Part shown: piece by piece, positions 26,356 through 35,094 of the stretch
Layout of the letters: every line of letters begins with the position of its first letter
How positions within the stretch are numbered: the stretch's first letter is position 1
Assembly (NCBI GenBank): GCA_963643465.1
Contig: CAVIJT010000002.1
Coordinates: 254,640-318,639 of the forward strand
DNA length: 64,000 bases
Origin: CAG-411 sp963643465
GTDB lineage: Bacteria; Bacillota; Clostridia; Lachnospirales; Lachnospiraceae
Direction: 5' to 3'
Translations under genes and position numbers: made by a program
The notes under the pieces: generated by a model
What the model was told of the DNA's origin: nothing
The model's input: only the letters and a program-made list of their open reading frames with translations
The model's database searches: none

Positions 26356-28194
26356 TTAAAAGGACAATTTTAAAAGGCTTGATAATGTTTGATTCCCACC
26401 TTGCTCATATAAGATTTTTCGCATATAAACCGGACGATCTGTAATGATATTATCGACTCCAAGCTGACTCATCCGAATAGCATCTTCTTTTGTATTTACC
26501 GTCCATACATATACTTCTTTACCATATTTGTGAGACAAACGAACCACACGTTCTGTAATTAACGTTGTTCGCATACTTAAAAAATCTATCTCCTTATCTA
26601 AATAATATCGGCCATAAGCAGAAGATAAAATATATCCAGTTCGAATTTCTTTATTGCATGCTTTCACTTTTTTCAAAGATTTCTTATAAACCGAAGTGAC
26701 TACACACTGTCTGGAAAAATCATACTCTTCTATCAATTGTACTACTTTTTCTTCCAAATCCGGCATATTTTTTCCCGCTTTAATCTCTATATTCAGATTG
26801 CATTTTCCTTTACAAAGTTCAAGAACTTCTCGCAAAGTAGGAACTTGTGTCCCTGCATACTCCTGGGAAAACCAAGAACCTGCATCTAATTGTTTGATTT
26901 CCTCTAGCGTAAGATCGGAAACTTTTTTGTTGACTCCTGTAGTTCTTGCCATAGTAGAATCGTGCATAAGAACGACCTCTCCATCTTTTGTCTCCTGCAC
27001 ATCAATTTCAATATAATCCGATGCACTATCCAGTGCTAATTCTACAGCCGGAAGTGTGTTTTCAGGGGCATTTTTAGAATCTCCCCGATGGGAAGTAATC
27101 GTAATGGAACCTATATGTTCAAAGGTAATATTTCCACCATTCTCTATACGGTCGTATACCATAATAAGGTCTACACATAACACTAAAACTAAAAAAATGA
27201 CAAGGAATCGCTTTCTTACACGAACTTTTTCTTCTACATTTAACTTATCCTTATCCGCTCCCACTTCTCTTTGTTCTTTTGTCTCTTCCTTATATGTATA
27301 AAATCCAACCATATTACTGGTAACCTGCAAAGTCATTCCTAACAACATAGATACCAAAAAGCTGACTTTATACAAATGACTTTGTACCGTACAAAGTACC
27401 GCTATTTTTAACGCTGGAGATACAAAAATAGAGATAATCACAACGGATATTGCCATAGAAATCACATAGAATAAAAGTGCCAACACACCTGCTACCAGAC
27501 ACCAGAAACAACATCCCACTACCACCCGCAGCCATTTTTTTCTAAGCAAATCTAAACTTTTCTTCTTAGCTTCTTTTAGACCTCTCTTTTCACAAATCAT
27601 ATATGGAATAGTAAATATATGACGGAAATAGTATAAAAATAATACTGCCATGAAAATTTTTATAGATGTTTCTGCATATTTAAGTTGTAAAAAGTTTTTC
27701 ACCACATACCAAATGGATGGAATATGTCTGCACCCCAAAACAATGGCAATTATATTTTGAAATAGCAATGTTCCAGCCAGCATAAAAATAATAGAAAATT
27801 CTTTTCTTTTACAAATTCTCCAAACAGCATTTGCCGTATGCACAAAGGACTTAAATATACTGCCTTCTCCCCTGATACATACACTGTCTAAATAAGCATA
27901 TACATATATGTGCCACCCAGCAATGAATATGCTAATAACTACTAAAACCACAACAAGTACCACTAAAAACAATGGCGATGTAAAAAAGGACAACATCATC
28001 TCTGCTGTAATATAGCTATACCCATGTACTTTCAGCAATATCTCTAACAATCTTAAAAGCACCGGTCCCATCAGCATATACCCCGCTACAATATAAATAG
28101 ACTGCACTATATACAACTTTAGCAATTTTTCCCATTGCAATCCCCACGTTTTTCTACATACTCCTACCTGTTCTCGCTTTTGTTTCTTCCTCAT
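26356..28194 (-). CDS. membrane-anchored glycerophosphodiester phosphodiesterase
   Basis: A 612-residue protein. The first ~340 residues form a polytopic domain with about seven TM segments (GPDPase_memb type). The C-terminal GDPD TIM barrel (~350-590) has the catalytic signature TSHRG, ENT, EIDVQ and LMHDST. It likely hydrolyses glycerophosphodiesters or a lipoteichoic-acid-type substrate at the outer face of the membrane. It lies 52 bases upstream of the ASST-like gene; co-transcription is possible. The ribosome site is weak. Confidence 0.88.
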   Translation of the reverse strand: MRKKQKREQVGVCRKTWGLQWEKLLKLYIVQSIYIVAGYMLMGPVLLRLLEILLKVHGYSYITAEMMLSFFTSPLFLVVLVVVLVVISIFIAGWHIYVYAYLDSVCIRGEGSIFKSFVHTANAVWRICKRKEFSIIFMLAGTLLFQNIIAIVLGCRHIPSIWYVVKNFLQLKYAETSIKIFMAVLFLYYFRHIFTIPYMICEKRGLKEAKKKSLDLLRKKWLRVVVGCCFWCLVAGVLALLFYVISMAISVVIISIFVSPALKIAVLCTVQSHLYKVSFLVSMLLGMTLQVTSNMVGFYTYKEETKEQREVGADKDKLNVEEKVRVRKRFLVIFLVLVLCVDLIMVYDRIENGGNITFEHIGSITITSHRGDSKNAPENTLPAVELALDSASDYIEIDVQETKDGEVVLMHDSTMARTTGVNKKVSDLTLEEIKQLDAGSWFSQEYAGTQVPTLREVLELCKGKCNLNIEIKAGKNMPDLEEKVVQLIEEYDFSRQCVVTSVYKKSLKKVKACNKEIRTGYILSSAYGRYYLDKEIDFLSMRTTLITERVVRLSHKYGKEVYVWTVNTKEDAIRMSQLGVDNIITDRPVYMRKILYEQGGNQTLSSLLKLSF

Positions 28195-28317
28195 GTTTTC
28201 TATACTTCTTTCTTTTCTGGTATTTTCTCATAACACCAGTCTTTTCCTTCTATTATAGCATGAGAACACTCTTTTTTCATCTTTTATTTGGTGGATTCTA
28301 AATTGCCTATCATTTCT

Positions 28318-29022
28318 TTATGATTTATCTTTTTCTACGAATATTAAGAAAAAACTTACACATAACATTATGCAAGAAATCCAGATAACAGGAATTCCGT
28401 ATCGAACAGACAGGATTCCTCCAACTCCTGCTCCCACTGCGAAAAAGAAAATAACGCCAAAATAATATTTTACTTTTCTTAATTGTTCTCTATTTCTATT
28501 TCGAATAAATATAGATAACGCCTCTGTTCCACTCCTTAAATTTCCAATACACATAGTGGTTGCATAGGCATATCCTCCCAATTTTCGAAAACTCTGTACT
28601 TGCATTGCGCAAGCAAAAGAAACTAAACAAGTGGCAATCAAGTTATGATTCTGTGGAATAAAACCAACCACAGCAAGCAAAACTATCTCTACCAATAAAA
28701 TCCCCTGTCTCCAATGAATATACTTCGTATTCTGAAAGCGATTTTGGATATTTTCAGCTACCAGCACCCCAAGCATAAACGCAAATAATGGAAAGAGAAA
28801 ACGAATACCCTGCTGCCATTTTCCTTCCATAAAATATTGACTCATAAGTACCACATTTCCAGTTTGTGCATTGGAAAACACACCATCTCTGGTGTTATAT
28901 GTATAGGCATCCTGCAATCCTCCTGAAAATGCCAAAAATGCACTATTAAAAATAGAGTCAGACATCTGCTCTTTTGAAATTCCCTTATGCAATATTCGTC
29001 TTACATAACGCTTTCTATTCAC
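28318..29022 (-). CDS. YoaK-family (DUF1275) membrane protein
   Basis: A 234-residue protein with six hydrophobic segments, DUF1275 features (SGGLQDAYTYNTRDGVFSNA near the N terminus, TGNVVLMSQY, and the TTMCIGNLRSG block) and a charged C terminus. The function is unknown and transport is suspected for the family. It follows the LURP-one-like gene by 18 bases. Confidence 0.82.
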   Translation of the reverse strand: MNRKRYVRRILHKGISKEQMSDSIFNSAFLAFSGGLQDAYTYNTRDGVFSNAQTGNVVLMSQYFMEGKWQQGIRFLFPLFAFMLGVLVAENIQNRFQNTKYIHWRQGILLVEIVLLAVVGFIPQNHNLIATCLVSFACAMQVQSFRKLGGYAYATTMCIGNLRSGTEALSIFIRNRNREQLRKVKYYFGVIFFFAVGAGVGGILSVRYGIPVIWISCIMLCVSFFLIFVEKDKS

Positions 29023-29040
29023 TTTATCGTCTCCTACTTA

Positions 29041-29511
29041 CTACTTCTTCGTACAATTAGCTGCATCAATGGCAATCACTAACAATAATCCATCCAACTC
29101 CTGCTCTGGATCTCCATATTCAATCACATAGGTATCTCCCCACTGAAACAGTTCTTTGCTTATGTGCATAATAGAACTACAGCCTTCATATACATCATAA
29201 TTCCATCCAAGAAAGTCCCCTTCCACTCTCCACCCATTGTAATCAATCTCATAATTAGGTTTAAAAAAGGTAAACTTTTTCTGAATCGTTCCTTTTATTC
29301 TGCCTCCCACCTCAATTTCAAAAGCTGGAAGTAACTTAAATGCCTTCTCATGTATAACCCCAAGTTCCCTCTCATGAACATCATACACATGCAATTGATG
29401 TCCTAGAGAAAATAATTCTGCCTTAACCACATATTTTACATTTCCATATTCATCATACACGTCATAGGAATCTCTCCACGAAAAGACTCTTTGTTTTATC
29501 AATAATTTCAT
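29041..29511 (-). CDS. LURP-one-related (YxjI-type) protein
   Basis: A 156-residue beta-barrel-like protein with the family pattern RDSYDVYDEYGNVKYVVKAE, then ELGVIHEKAF and the C-terminal DAANCTKK. These proteins share the Tubby-C-like fold and may bind phospholipid. The role in bacteria is unknown. It is the first gene of a two-gene unit with the YoaK-type membrane protein. Confidence 0.8.
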   Translation of the reverse strand: MKLLIKQRVFSWRDSYDVYDEYGNVKYVVKAELFSLGHQLHVYDVHERELGVIHEKAFKLLPAFEIEVGGRIKGTIQKKFTFFKPNYEIDYNGWRVEGDFLGWNYDVYEGCSSIMHISKELFQWGDTYVIEYGDPEQELDGLLLVIAIDAANCTKK

Positions 29512-29641
29512 ACTTCACCTCGTTCTTACTCTTCGCTGTTCTTTTATTTTTTAGGTTTTATATCGTTCCTATTATACATTTTGGCACTAAATAAAGCAAC
29601 GTATAATGAATTTTGATTTTTTCCATCCTCTAATCTCAAAC

Positions 29642-30850
29642 CTACAATTCTCCATTTTCTTTTTGAAGTAACTTTTTATAACTAAAATCTAATAAAAACG
29701 CACCTATTGGAGCTGTAACGATAATTCCAAGAACAGCAATGGACAACACAATTTTACCGCAAGGCAACCCTGCTGCAAGCGGTACCGAGCCAATAGCTGC
29801 CTGAACCGTTGCTTTTGGAAGATATGCAATTACACAAAATAACCGTTCTTTCCACGTCAATGTTGTTTTTATCATACATAAAAGTACACCAATTGTTCGA
29901 AAAGCCAATGCAATAAAAATCATTGCAATTGCTGCAACACCTGCACTTGCCATATACCGAATATCAACTGCTGCTCCTACAAGAACAAACAGAATAACTT
30001 CAGCCGCTAACCATAGTTTTCCAAATTTTTCAGACAAACGTTTGGAAACCAATGCTGTGCTTTTTAGTTTTAGGACACAGGCCATACTAACAATTGCAAG
30101 AAGTCCAGATACCGATACGATACCTTCCAACCATTCTTCCATAGAAACAAGCAAAAATGCTACTCCAAGCAAAATAATTACTTTCATACTATTTCGAACA
30201 CAATGTTTATGGGCGTAAGCTGTTTCAAAGAACCAACTTAATAACACTCCCACAATAGCACCAAGCAAAATTCCCAGAAGGATAGACACTGGGATATTTA
30301 AAAAGTCAGTAGCTTTCGCAGTTCCTCCCTGTGCCATGCTCATAAAAGTAGTAAACAATACAATTACAAAAATGTCATCACAGGATGCTCCAGCCATAAT
30401 GAGTTGAGGAATACTTTTGTTTGTACCGTATTTTGTTTCTATCAAATGAACCATTCTAGGTATGACAACTGCGGGAGAAACGGCTCCAAGAACAGCCCCC
30501 ATAACAGCCGCTTCTATTCTTGAAATTCCAAGAACATATGGTGCAAATACTACATAGCCTAAAATCTCAAAACAGGCTGGCAAACATGCCATTAAAACAG
30601 CTGGTCTACCTACCTTTTTCAAATCACTCAAGTTTAATGATAAACCAGCTTTTAACAAAATAATAATCAATGCCATCTTTCTCAAATCAGCAGAAATCCC
30701 TAAAATTGACGGTTCGAGCAAATCAAGCACATAAGGTCCCAGTATAATACCAGTCAACAACATACCAATCATTCGGGGCAATCGAATTTTTTGGCATATT
30801 GCTGCCATAGCAAGACCTACAAGAAAAATAAATGAAAGTGATGTCAACAT
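29642..30850 (-). CDS. cation:proton antiporter (Na+/H+ exchanger family)
   Basis: A 402-residue polytopic protein with about twelve TM segments, GLAMAAICQKIRLPRMIGML at the N terminus and GASCDDIFVIVLFTTF with the paired acidic residues of the ion site (CPA-type). It lacks the long C-terminal regulatory domain of KefB/C. AGGAGG precedes the ATG. Its 5' leader contains the second copy of the terminator-associated repeat. Confidence 0.9.
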   Translation of the reverse strand: MLTSLSFIFLVGLAMAAICQKIRLPRMIGMLLTGIILGPYVLDLLEPSILGISADLRKMALIIILLKAGLSLNLSDLKKVGRPAVLMACLPACFEILGYVVFAPYVLGISRIEAAVMGAVLGAVSPAVVIPRMVHLIETKYGTNKSIPQLIMAGASCDDIFVIVLFTTFMSMAQGGTAKATDFLNIPVSILLGILLGAIVGVLLSWFFETAYAHKHCVRNSMKVIILLGVAFLLVSMEEWLEGIVSVSGLLAIVSMACVLKLKSTALVSKRLSEKFGKLWLAAEVILFVLVGAAVDIRYMASAGVAAIAMIFIALAFRTIGVLLCMIKTTLTWKERLFCVIAYLPKATVQAAIGSVPLAAGLPCGKIVLSIAVLGIIVTAPIGAFLLDFSYKKLLQKENGEL

Positions 30851-30877
30851 GTTAGTACCTCCTTGTTATTCACAACC

Positions 30878-30997
30878 AAGTAGACTCCTACTCGATTCGC
30901 TTACGAACATTCCACACTTCGTGCTCCATGTTCTTACGCCCAGCAAATACAATTTCATGCAAGCACGATTGTACTTACCGGTTTTTTGCTACAAAAA
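30878..30997. repeat. dispersed terminator-associated repeat, copy 2
   Basis: It matches copy 1 at 785-912 nearly base for base apart from a 3-base indel and scattered changes. It lies between the antiporter start and the GyrI-like gene end. On the minus strand it begins in the T-run of the GyrI-like gene terminator and runs into the antiporter leader, so here it may influence antiporter expression. Confidence 0.8.
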
Positions 30998-31032
30998 ATG
31001 GGACAATCAAAATATTACTCTTAATTGTCCCA
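30993..31032 (-). terminator. intrinsic terminator of the WYL/YjbR/GyrI-like operon
   Basis: Arms TGGGACAAT (30999-31007) and ATTGTCCCA (31024-31032). The minus strand continues with TTTTTT, shared with the repeat copy. Confidence 0.8.
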
Positions 31033-31048
31033 CATTACAATGTTTCCT

Positions 31049-31681
31049 TTAACATTTCTTCACCGGATGCCTGATTACCGTCCTTAATTTTTCAGGAGCC
31101 ACCCGCCTAGCATCACTCAAATAAATTTCATGATGAAATCTTTTATCTGTAATATCTAATTCATAACCCTGTTCTGTCATAAAATCGTGCATCATTTTAA
31201 CTGTTTCCGGCTCATCATCATAAGCACCTATGTGCATACACTGCACACATAAACCTTCGTGATATGTAAAAAATTCCACTTTAGAAAAATCTTCTTTCTT
31301 TTTCCTTGTTGCTTCTTCTATTGCCCAGTCAAAATCTTCTTTTGTCACAAAATCCGGTAATCTTATTATAGAAATAAAATGAAAATCTTCTTTTCGGGTA
31401 TAATCAATTTCTTCCGTATCATCCTGCCACCAGAAGCCTTCAAGCGGCGGAACTACATAATCAAAATATCCCTCAATATTGCGACTTCCCTTTTTGCTCA
31501 TTTTAATGGTAAATGCAATTGCATAGAGCAATCCAATAGATGCCTTATACTCTCCCCCTTCTATATTAGGATCTCCTTTGCCACGAACCGCAATGTAATT
31601 CATAGGCGGCACTTCTACGATACCCGGTTTCTTCTTTGGCATATAAAATTCTTTGTATTCCTTTTTATAATCAAATGCCAT
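31049..31681 (-). CDS. GyrI-like small-molecule-binding domain protein
   Basis: A 210-residue protein of the SHS2/GyrI-like type with PPMNYIAVRGKGDPN, EGGEYKASIGLLYAIAFTIK, the PLEGFWW motif and the C-terminal HEIYLSDARRVAPEKLRTV. Members bind or hydrolyse small amphipathic molecules. The ATG at 31681 follows AGGAGGGGG and overlaps the end of the YjbR gene by 11 bases. It is the last gene of a three-gene unit with a WYL regulator. Confidence 0.87.
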   Translation of the reverse strand: MAFDYKKEYKEFYMPKKKPGIVEVPPMNYIAVRGKGDPNIEGGEYKASIGLLYAIAFTIKMSKKGSRNIEGYFDYVVPPLEGFWWQDDTEEIDYTRKEDFHFISIIRLPDFVTKEDFDWAIEEATRKKKEDFSKVEFFTYHEGLCVQCMHIGAYDDEPETVKMMHDFMTEQGYELDITDKRFHHEIYLSDARRVAPEKLRTVIRHPVKKC

Positions 31682-32060
31682 CTTCTTCCCCCTCCTTTTC
31701 ACTCTCCAAAATTTCTTTCTGCTTTTTCTTGCTAAATCCCCCTATCACCAATTGATACGATTTATCCAGCAACTCTTTCAATAATTCATCTGGCACTTCC
31801 CCATCCGGCTTAATGGAATTCCAGTGGGTTTTGTTCATATAATATCCCGGAATAATATCCTCATATTGGTTTCTTAAAAAATCTCCCTCTGATGGCTCCA
31901 GTTTCAGTGTAATGTAATACGGTTCATTATTGTCTCCCAAACAAACAGCCGCAAACATTTTTCCACCAATCTGATAGCGAATCCAGTTCCACTCCTTCTG
32001 AATATCTTTTGTCACACCTGTTTTACTTAATAAATACTCATCTAACCACACATATCGCAT
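31671..32060 (-). CDS. MmcQ/YjbR family protein
   Basis: A YjbR-fold protein of 129 residues. Features are MRYVWLDEYLLSK at the start, a KEWNWIRYQIGGKMFAAVCL core, YYITLKLEP, and MNKTHWNSIKPDGEVPDELL. The fold resembles DNA-binding modules but the function is unproven. The ATG at 32060 is preferred over 32105 because GGAGG lies ten bases before it and the family begins there. It is the middle gene of the WYL operon. Confidence 0.83.
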   Translation of the reverse strand: MRYVWLDEYLLSKTGVTKDIQKEWNWIRYQIGGKMFAAVCLGDNNEPYYITLKLEPSEGDFLRNQYEDIIPGYYMNKTHWNSIKPDGEVPDELLKELLDKSYQLVIGGFSKKKQKEILESEKEGEEDGI

Positions 32061-32122
32061 TTGTCTTTTACCTCCACTCTTTCTTTCATCCACACTTTTT
32101 GACAAACAGTTCAGTTACTCTC

Positions 32123-33028
32123 CTACAAATATTTCTTTTGTATCCTTTTTGCAATATCCACTATATGCTCTCGTATTTCCAAAGGCTCTAGCAATACAAC
32201 TTTGTCGCCAAACGTAAGCAACCAGTTTATGAGATTTTCCCTATTTGTATAATCTGCATGAAATAACAGCCTTCCATCTTCCTGCTCCTGAAAACTTCGG
32301 TTTCCAAATTCTTCTATTAACCTCCATTTGCATTCCTTTTCAAATAGAGCTTTTACTTTTATTCCACCGGGAAAAATTTTTTCGTTGCTTAAATCTGGCA
32401 TTCGCACCTGTCTTTTTTCAAAATCCTGCTCTGATAGTTTCAATTTATCCATACGATTCAGTTTAAATAACCGAAAATCTTTTCGCTTTTTACACCACCC
32501 CCACACATACCAACTTGACCATCGAAATATTAAATAATAGGGTTCTATGCACCTTATAGACTCGCTCTTAGGAGAATAATAAACAAATTCCAGTTCTTTC
32601 CGGTTTTCAACAGCGTTGCGTATCAACTCAATTTTAGGAGCAAGGGAATCTTTATACCAAGAGGACAAATCAATTAAAACCCACTGTTCTCCAACCATAA
32701 AGTCAGATGAGCCTACCGATAGTTTTTCCATAAGTTGTCCATAACGATTTGTCCCGTTTACACTATCCAAACTACGGAGACCAGCAAGTATATCCTGCAT
32801 TTCTGCATTGGTAAGCAACGTCTTATCCATTTTATACGTTTCCATAATGGAAATACCGCCACTCACCCCCTGTTTTGTTACAATAGGAATTCCAGCTTTG
32901 CACAAATCTTCAATATCCCGGTTAATGGTTCGTCTGGAAACCTCAAACTGTTCTGCAAGATAAGGTGCCGTAACCACTTCCATTTGCAGTAAAATTGATA
33001 AAATGCCAATTTGTCTGTCTATTTTCAT
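32123..33028 (-). CDS. YafY-type transcriptional regulator with WYL domain
   Basis: A 301-residue protein. The N-terminal HTH_11 winged helix (FEVSRRTINRDIEDLCKAGI) precedes a WYL ligand-sensing domain (~140-225: CIEPYYLIFRWSSWYVWGW) and a C-terminal extension. These regulators usually sense a small ligand or nucleic acid and often control their own operon. Here the two downstream genes are YjbR- and GyrI-like, a very common Firmicutes trio. A 12-base perfect inverted repeat lies just upstream. Confidence 0.9.
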   Translation of the reverse strand: MKIDRQIGILSILLQMEVVTAPYLAEQFEVSRRTINRDIEDLCKAGIPIVTKQGVSGGISIMETYKMDKTLLTNAEMQDILAGLRSLDSVNGTNRYGQLMEKLSVGSSDFMVGEQWVLIDLSSWYKDSLAPKIELIRNAVENRKELEFVYYSPKSESIRCIEPYYLIFRWSSWYVWGWCKKRKDFRLFKLNRMDKLKLSEQDFEKRQVRMPDLSNEKIFPGGIKVKALFEKECKWRLIEEFGNRSFQEQEDGRLLFHADYTNRENLINWLLTFGDKVVLLEPLEIREHIVDIAKRIQKKYL

Positions 33029-33062
33029 AACTTGCTCCTTTTACGTGTATCATTATATTACA

Positions 33063-33092
33063 GAAAACACGACAACTGTGTGTCGTGTTTTC
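33063..33092. promoter_or_regulatory. palindromic operator upstream of the WYL regulator
   Basis: Perfect arms GAAAACACGACA (33063-33074) and TGTCGTGTTTTC (33081-33092) with a 6-base spacer. They lie just upstream of a TATAAT box for the regulator gene and about 33 bases from the promoter of the divergent reductase gene. One site could therefore govern both directions. No T-run follows. Confidence 0.6.
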
Positions 33093-33124
33093 CTCCCAAA
33101 ATTCAAAAAATTCATTACTCCCTA

Positions 33125-33155
33125 TTGACTTTCAGTATGGTTTTACCTTTATAAT
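33125..33155 (+). promoter_or_regulatory. promoter of the aldo/keto reductase unit
   Basis: TTGACT (33125-33130) and TATAAT (33150-33155) are separated by 19 bases, longer than the usual 17, which suggests activator-dependent use. Confidence 0.5.
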
Positions 33156-33278
33156 GAAACTAATATATCAAATTTAAAAACCAGAATCAAGAAAGCTAAA
33201 AAACAAAGGGAAAACAATTATCTTATAATAAAAAAAGATATAAGTATTCAGAACCCTTTTGATGAAAGGAGCTTATGT

Positions 33279-34397
33279 ATGAAAATATATTTTGAAAACA
33301 TTAAGAAAAATTTTGGCTTTGGTTGTATGCGTCTTCCTATGATAGACGGCGAAGTGGATTATGTGGAAACAAAAAAAATGGTAGATACCTTTCTGGACGC
33401 AGGATTCAATTATTTTGATACTGCACATGGTTACCTGGATGGCAAAAGTGAAATTGCATTAAAAGAATGTCTAACATCCCGCTACCCAAGAGACGCTTAT
33501 ATTTTAACGAATAAACTGTCAACGCATCATTTCAATAATACCGAAGAAATTCGTCCTCTCTTTGAAAATCAGTTGAAAATCTGTGGTGTGGAATACTTTG
33601 ATTTTTATTTGATGCATGCCCAAGATAAGAGCATTTATACCAAATATAAAGAATGTCAGGCTTATGAAACAGCACTAGAGTTTCTGAAAGAAGGAAAAAT
33701 AAAACATCTAGGCATTTCTTTCCATGACAAAGCAGATGTACTTAATCAAATTCTTAGTGAATATCCACAAGTAGAAGTGGTTCAAATCCAATTGAATTAC
33801 GTGGATTTTGACGATCCTTCCGTAGAAGGACGCAAATGTCTGGAAATCTGCCGCAAACATGGCAAACCAGCTATTATTATGGAACCGGTAAAAGGAGGTT
33901 CTCTTGTAAATTTACCAGCAGAGGCTCAAAAAGTATTTGATGAACTAAACGGTGGTTCCAATGCAAGCTATGCAATTCGTTTTGCGGCCAGTCAAGAAGG
34001 AGTTATGATGGTCCTTTCTGGTATGGGTAATATGGAAATGATGAACGATAATATCAGCTATATGAAGGATTTTCAGCCTTTAACTGAAAAAGAAACGATT
34101 GCTGTTGACAAAGTTTGCAAGATTTTTCGAGATTTAGGTACTATCCCTTGTACTGCATGTCGGTATTGTACGGAAGTATGTCCAAAGGGAATCGCAATTC
34201 CTGATTTATTTGCCTGTCTAAACGCCCAGAAAATCTTTAACAACTGGAATACTGGATATTATTATAACAATATTCATACCAAAAACGGTGGAAAGGCATC
34301 TGCTTGCATAAAATGCGGAAAATGTGAAGCTATCTGTCCTCAACATTTGAACATCCGCAATTTACTTGAAGAAGTTGCAAAAGAATTTGAACAGTAA
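33279..34397 (+). CDS. aldo/keto reductase with C-terminal 4Fe-4S ferredoxin domain
   Basis: A 372-residue protein. The AKR TIM barrel (~10-280) has FGCMRLPM, DTAHGY (active-site Asp and Tyr), ILTNKL (Lys) and DFYLMHAQ. The C terminus holds two ferredoxin-like clusters, CTACRYCTEVCPKG and CIKCGKCEAICPQ. Such iron-sulfur AKRs are common in anaerobes and may couple carbonyl reduction to low-potential electron carriers. AAAGGAG precedes the ATG. It is followed by the DUF1893 gene 16 bases downstream. Confidence 0.92.
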   Translation: MKIYFENIKKNFGFGCMRLPMIDGEVDYVETKKMVDTFLDAGFNYFDTAHGYLDGKSEIALKECLTSRYPRDAYILTNKLSTHHFNNTEEIRPLFENQLKICGVEYFDFYLMHAQDKSIYTKYKECQAYETALEFLKEGKIKHLGISFHDKADVLNQILSEYPQVEVVQIQLNYVDFDDPSVEGRKCLEICRKHGKPAIIMEPVKGGSLVNLPAEAQKVFDELNGGSNASYAIRFAASQEGVMMVLSGMGNMEMMNDNISYMKDFQPLTEKETIAVDKVCKIFRDLGTIPCTACRYCTEVCPKGIAIPDLFACLNAQKIFNNWNTGYYYNNIHTKNGGKASACIKCGKCEAICPQHLNIRNLLEEVAKEFEQ

Positions 34398-34413
34398 GGA
34401 ACATGAAAAATAT

Positions 34414-34845
34414 ATGAAGAGAAACGATGATATTGTAAAGGCAAAAAAAATTCTAAAAGATGGCGGTTACACCTGTGTACTGGTAAAGGACGATACCGTT
34501 TATACAAGCACCGACCGGGGGGTGAAACCTTTGCTACATTGGCTTAATGAAAAAAAGGACACAAAAAATTACAGCGTAGCTGACAAAGTAATCGGAAAAG
34601 CAGCCGCTTTCCTTTATGTATTGCTTGAAGTAAAGGCTGTTCACGCTCTTGTAATCAGCGTTCCAGCACTTGCTGTTTTGGAAAAGCATGGTATAGACGT
34701 ATCTTTCGAAAAAAAGGTAGATATGATACGAAACAGAACAAATACAGGGTATTGTCCTATGGAGCAAGCAACGTTAAATGTATCTACTCCTGAAGATGCA
34801 CTTACTGCGATTACAGATACACTTGGAAAATTGAATTCCATCTAA
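34414..34845 (+). CDS. DUF1893 family protein
   Basis: A 143-residue protein with the DUF1893 pattern AKKILKDGGYTCVLVKDDTV, KVIGKAAAFLYVLL, the mid-domain VPALAVLEKHGI and the C-terminal MEQATLNV block. The structural family resembles deaminase-like folds but the function is unknown. Two possible ATGs exist; the one at 34414 gives the family N terminus (MKRNDDIVKAKK). It is likely co-transcribed with the upstream iron-sulfur AKR. Confidence 0.78.
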   Translation: MKRNDDIVKAKKILKDGGYTCVLVKDDTVYTSTDRGVKPLLHWLNEKKDTKNYSVADKVIGKAAAFLYVLLEVKAVHALVISVPALAVLEKHGIDVSFEKKVDMIRNRTNTGYCPMEQATLNVSTPEDALTAITDTLGKLNSI

Positions 34846-34869
34846 ATTACATTCTAGTAGAAAATCAGT

Positions 34870-34895
34870 ACCATTCAGCCCATAGCTGAAATGGT
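34870..34895 (+). terminator. possible terminator of the AKR/DUF1893 unit
   Basis: ACCATTCAGC and GCTGAAATGGT pair with one bulged base. The following T-run is interrupted (ATATTTTCT), so it is a weak call. Confidence 0.4.
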
Positions 34896-34917
34896 TACAG
34901 AATATTTTCTCCTAAAT

Positions 34918-34946
34918 TTGTAATACACCTAAAACAATGGTATAAT
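34918..34946 (+). promoter_or_regulatory. promoter retained in front of a gene remnant
   Basis: TTGTAA (34918-34923), 17 bases and a perfect TATAAT (34941-34946). It drives only a 20-codon stub. Confidence 0.6.
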
Positions 34947-34953
34947 TAAGCGA

Positions 34954-35016
34954 ATGAGAAGTTTTGATTACAATAAATTAAAAGATTATCAGTGGGACTC
35001 CGAAATGAGTATTTAA
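34954..35016 (+). pseudogene. N-terminal stub of a Fic-family gene
   Basis: The 20 codons begin MRSFDYNKLKDYQWDSEM, which is the characteristic N terminus of Clostridia Fic (AMP-transferase) proteins, then meet a stop. The remaining ~300 residues are gone. The bases after it (35049-35095) read ALKFYQRNEFF in one frame, reminiscent of a GNAT C terminus, so two genes seem to have been lost in one deletion. The upstream promoter is intact. Confidence 0.55.
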
Positions 35017-35094
35017 AATTACTTGTTAGACCTTGACAAAAAAAACATTTAGCCTTAAAATTTTATCAAAGAAACGAGTTTTTTACCGTACAGC

